From contig NZ_SWMU01000001.1 of the NCBI RefSeq assembly GCF_006120725.1, positions 310,001 through 374,000 of the forward strand: 64,000 nucleotides of DNA, given 5' to 3'. The notes beneath the pieces are model-generated. The model ran no database searches. It was not told the DNA's origin and was given only the letters and a program-made list of their open reading frames with translations. Below are positions 63,751 through 64,000 of this stretch, piece by piece. The stretch comes from Mesohalobacter halotolerans (GTDB lineage: Bacteria; Bacteroidota; Bacteroidia; Flavobacteriales; Flavobacteriaceae). How positions within the stretch are numbered: position 1 is the first letter of the stretch; each line of letters begins with the position of its first letter. The translations under genes were made by a program, and so were the position numbers.

Positions 63751-64000
63751 ATGAAAATCAAAGACCATTTCTTAACCCAAGAATATTTTGAAGTTAAACC
63801 TTCACAATACAAGGGAATTCTTCAAACTTTTCCACAACCAAAAGAAGAAGACCTGTCTAAATATTATGACTCGCCAGCATATATTTCACACCAAACACAA
63901 GCTAAATCTTTAAAAGATAAAATTTACCAACGAGTAAAATCTTTTATGACTAATAAGAAAAGACAAATGGTTTTAAAACACCATCAACAGGGCAAAATTT
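63751..64000 (+). CDS. Class I SAM-dependent methyltransferase, N-terminal fragment
   Basis: The window ends inside this gene. The 83 visible codons (MKIKDHFLTQEYFEV ... PQPKEEDLSKYYDSPAYISH) match the N-terminus of a Bacteroidota SAM-dependent methyltransferase that is often found directly after mnmG. The methyltransferase core (GxGxG) lies beyond the window, so the call is by context and by the N-terminal pattern. The 22-bp gap from mnmG contains the parS-like site. Confidence 0.65.
   Translation, partial: MKIKDHFLTQEYFEVKPSQYKGILQTFPQPKEEDLSKYYDSPAYISHQTQAKSLKDKIYQRVKSFMTNKKRQMVLKHHQQGKI

Noticed and set aside
1-64000. tRNA, rRNA and CRISPR arrays
   Set aside because: I saw no cloverleaf-like regions, rRNA segments or regularly spaced direct repeats with unique spacers; the only regular array is the three-copy operator-like set at 10314-10389.

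Overview
The window is a low-GC chromosomal segment of a Bacteroidota bacterium, most likely a member of the Flavobacteriaceae. The evidence is a gliding-motility lipoprotein (GldH), two secreted enzymes with type IX secretion C-terminal sorting domains, a mevalonate-pathway operon with a UbiA-type prenyltransferase, promoters of the TTTG / TAnnTTTG kind, and almost no Shine-Dalgarno sites. A laminarinase-like GH16 enzyme suggests a marine or algal-polymer lifestyle. The genus cannot be fixed from the sequence alone.

Layout. 1-4 kb (+): the end of a Dcu C4-dicarboxylate carrier, an aspartase and an asparaginase that both carry export signals, and a porin; together they look like an extracytoplasmic asparagine -> aspartate -> fumarate route. 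4.6-5.7 kb: a decayed IS3-family element. 5.8-18.8 kb (-): Uup ABC-F ATPase, LspA, a DUF3307/SatD pair with three 28-bp-spaced operator-like repeats, a 2-hydroxyacid dehydrogenase, thioesterase, MgtE, RsmA, PBP1A, GldH, a PSP1/RicT-like protein and a SpoU methyltransferase. 19-21 kb (+): two tandem MsrB genes, a collagen-motif lipoprotein, Hsp20. 21-31 kb (mostly -): PurE, Lnt, HemB, HemF, a Cys/Met-metabolism PLP enzyme, a PhoD-like phosphatase and the mevalonate/UbiA operon. 31-44 kb: TspO, acyl-CoA dehydrogenase, aldo/keto reductase, GH16, a frameshifted patatin, XerD-like recombinase, FolC, SGNH esterase, TonB-ExbD-ExbB, and a secreted metalloprotease. 44-54 kb: serine hydrolase, GMC oxidoreductase with its small subunit and a divergent TIM-barrel isomerase, CBS protein, a frameshifted membrane protein, and RNase R. 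54.6-64 kb (+): a 34-aa membrane peptide, a decayed DUF2007 gene, a 625-bp gene-free region, then DUF4168, RpiB, a CDF transporter, ElaA-like GNAT, a giant DUF4175 protein, YbeY, MnmG and the start of a methyltransferase.

The most important signal is a probable replication origin at about 55.0-55.6 kb. Five perfect TTATCAACA (DnaA-box-like) 9-mers lie within 263 bp, with near matches and a sixth perfect copy close by. Two palindromes fitting the ParB site parS (TGTTCCACGTGGAACA) lie 6-9 kb to the right. Gene direction also switches there: mostly minus strand to the left, all plus strand to the right, as expected for genes transcribed away from an origin. Other items worth a look are the SatD operator array, the exported aspartase, a short palindrome inserted in a transposase gene, stem-loops with a fixed loop and changing stems, and three genes broken by indels or stops.
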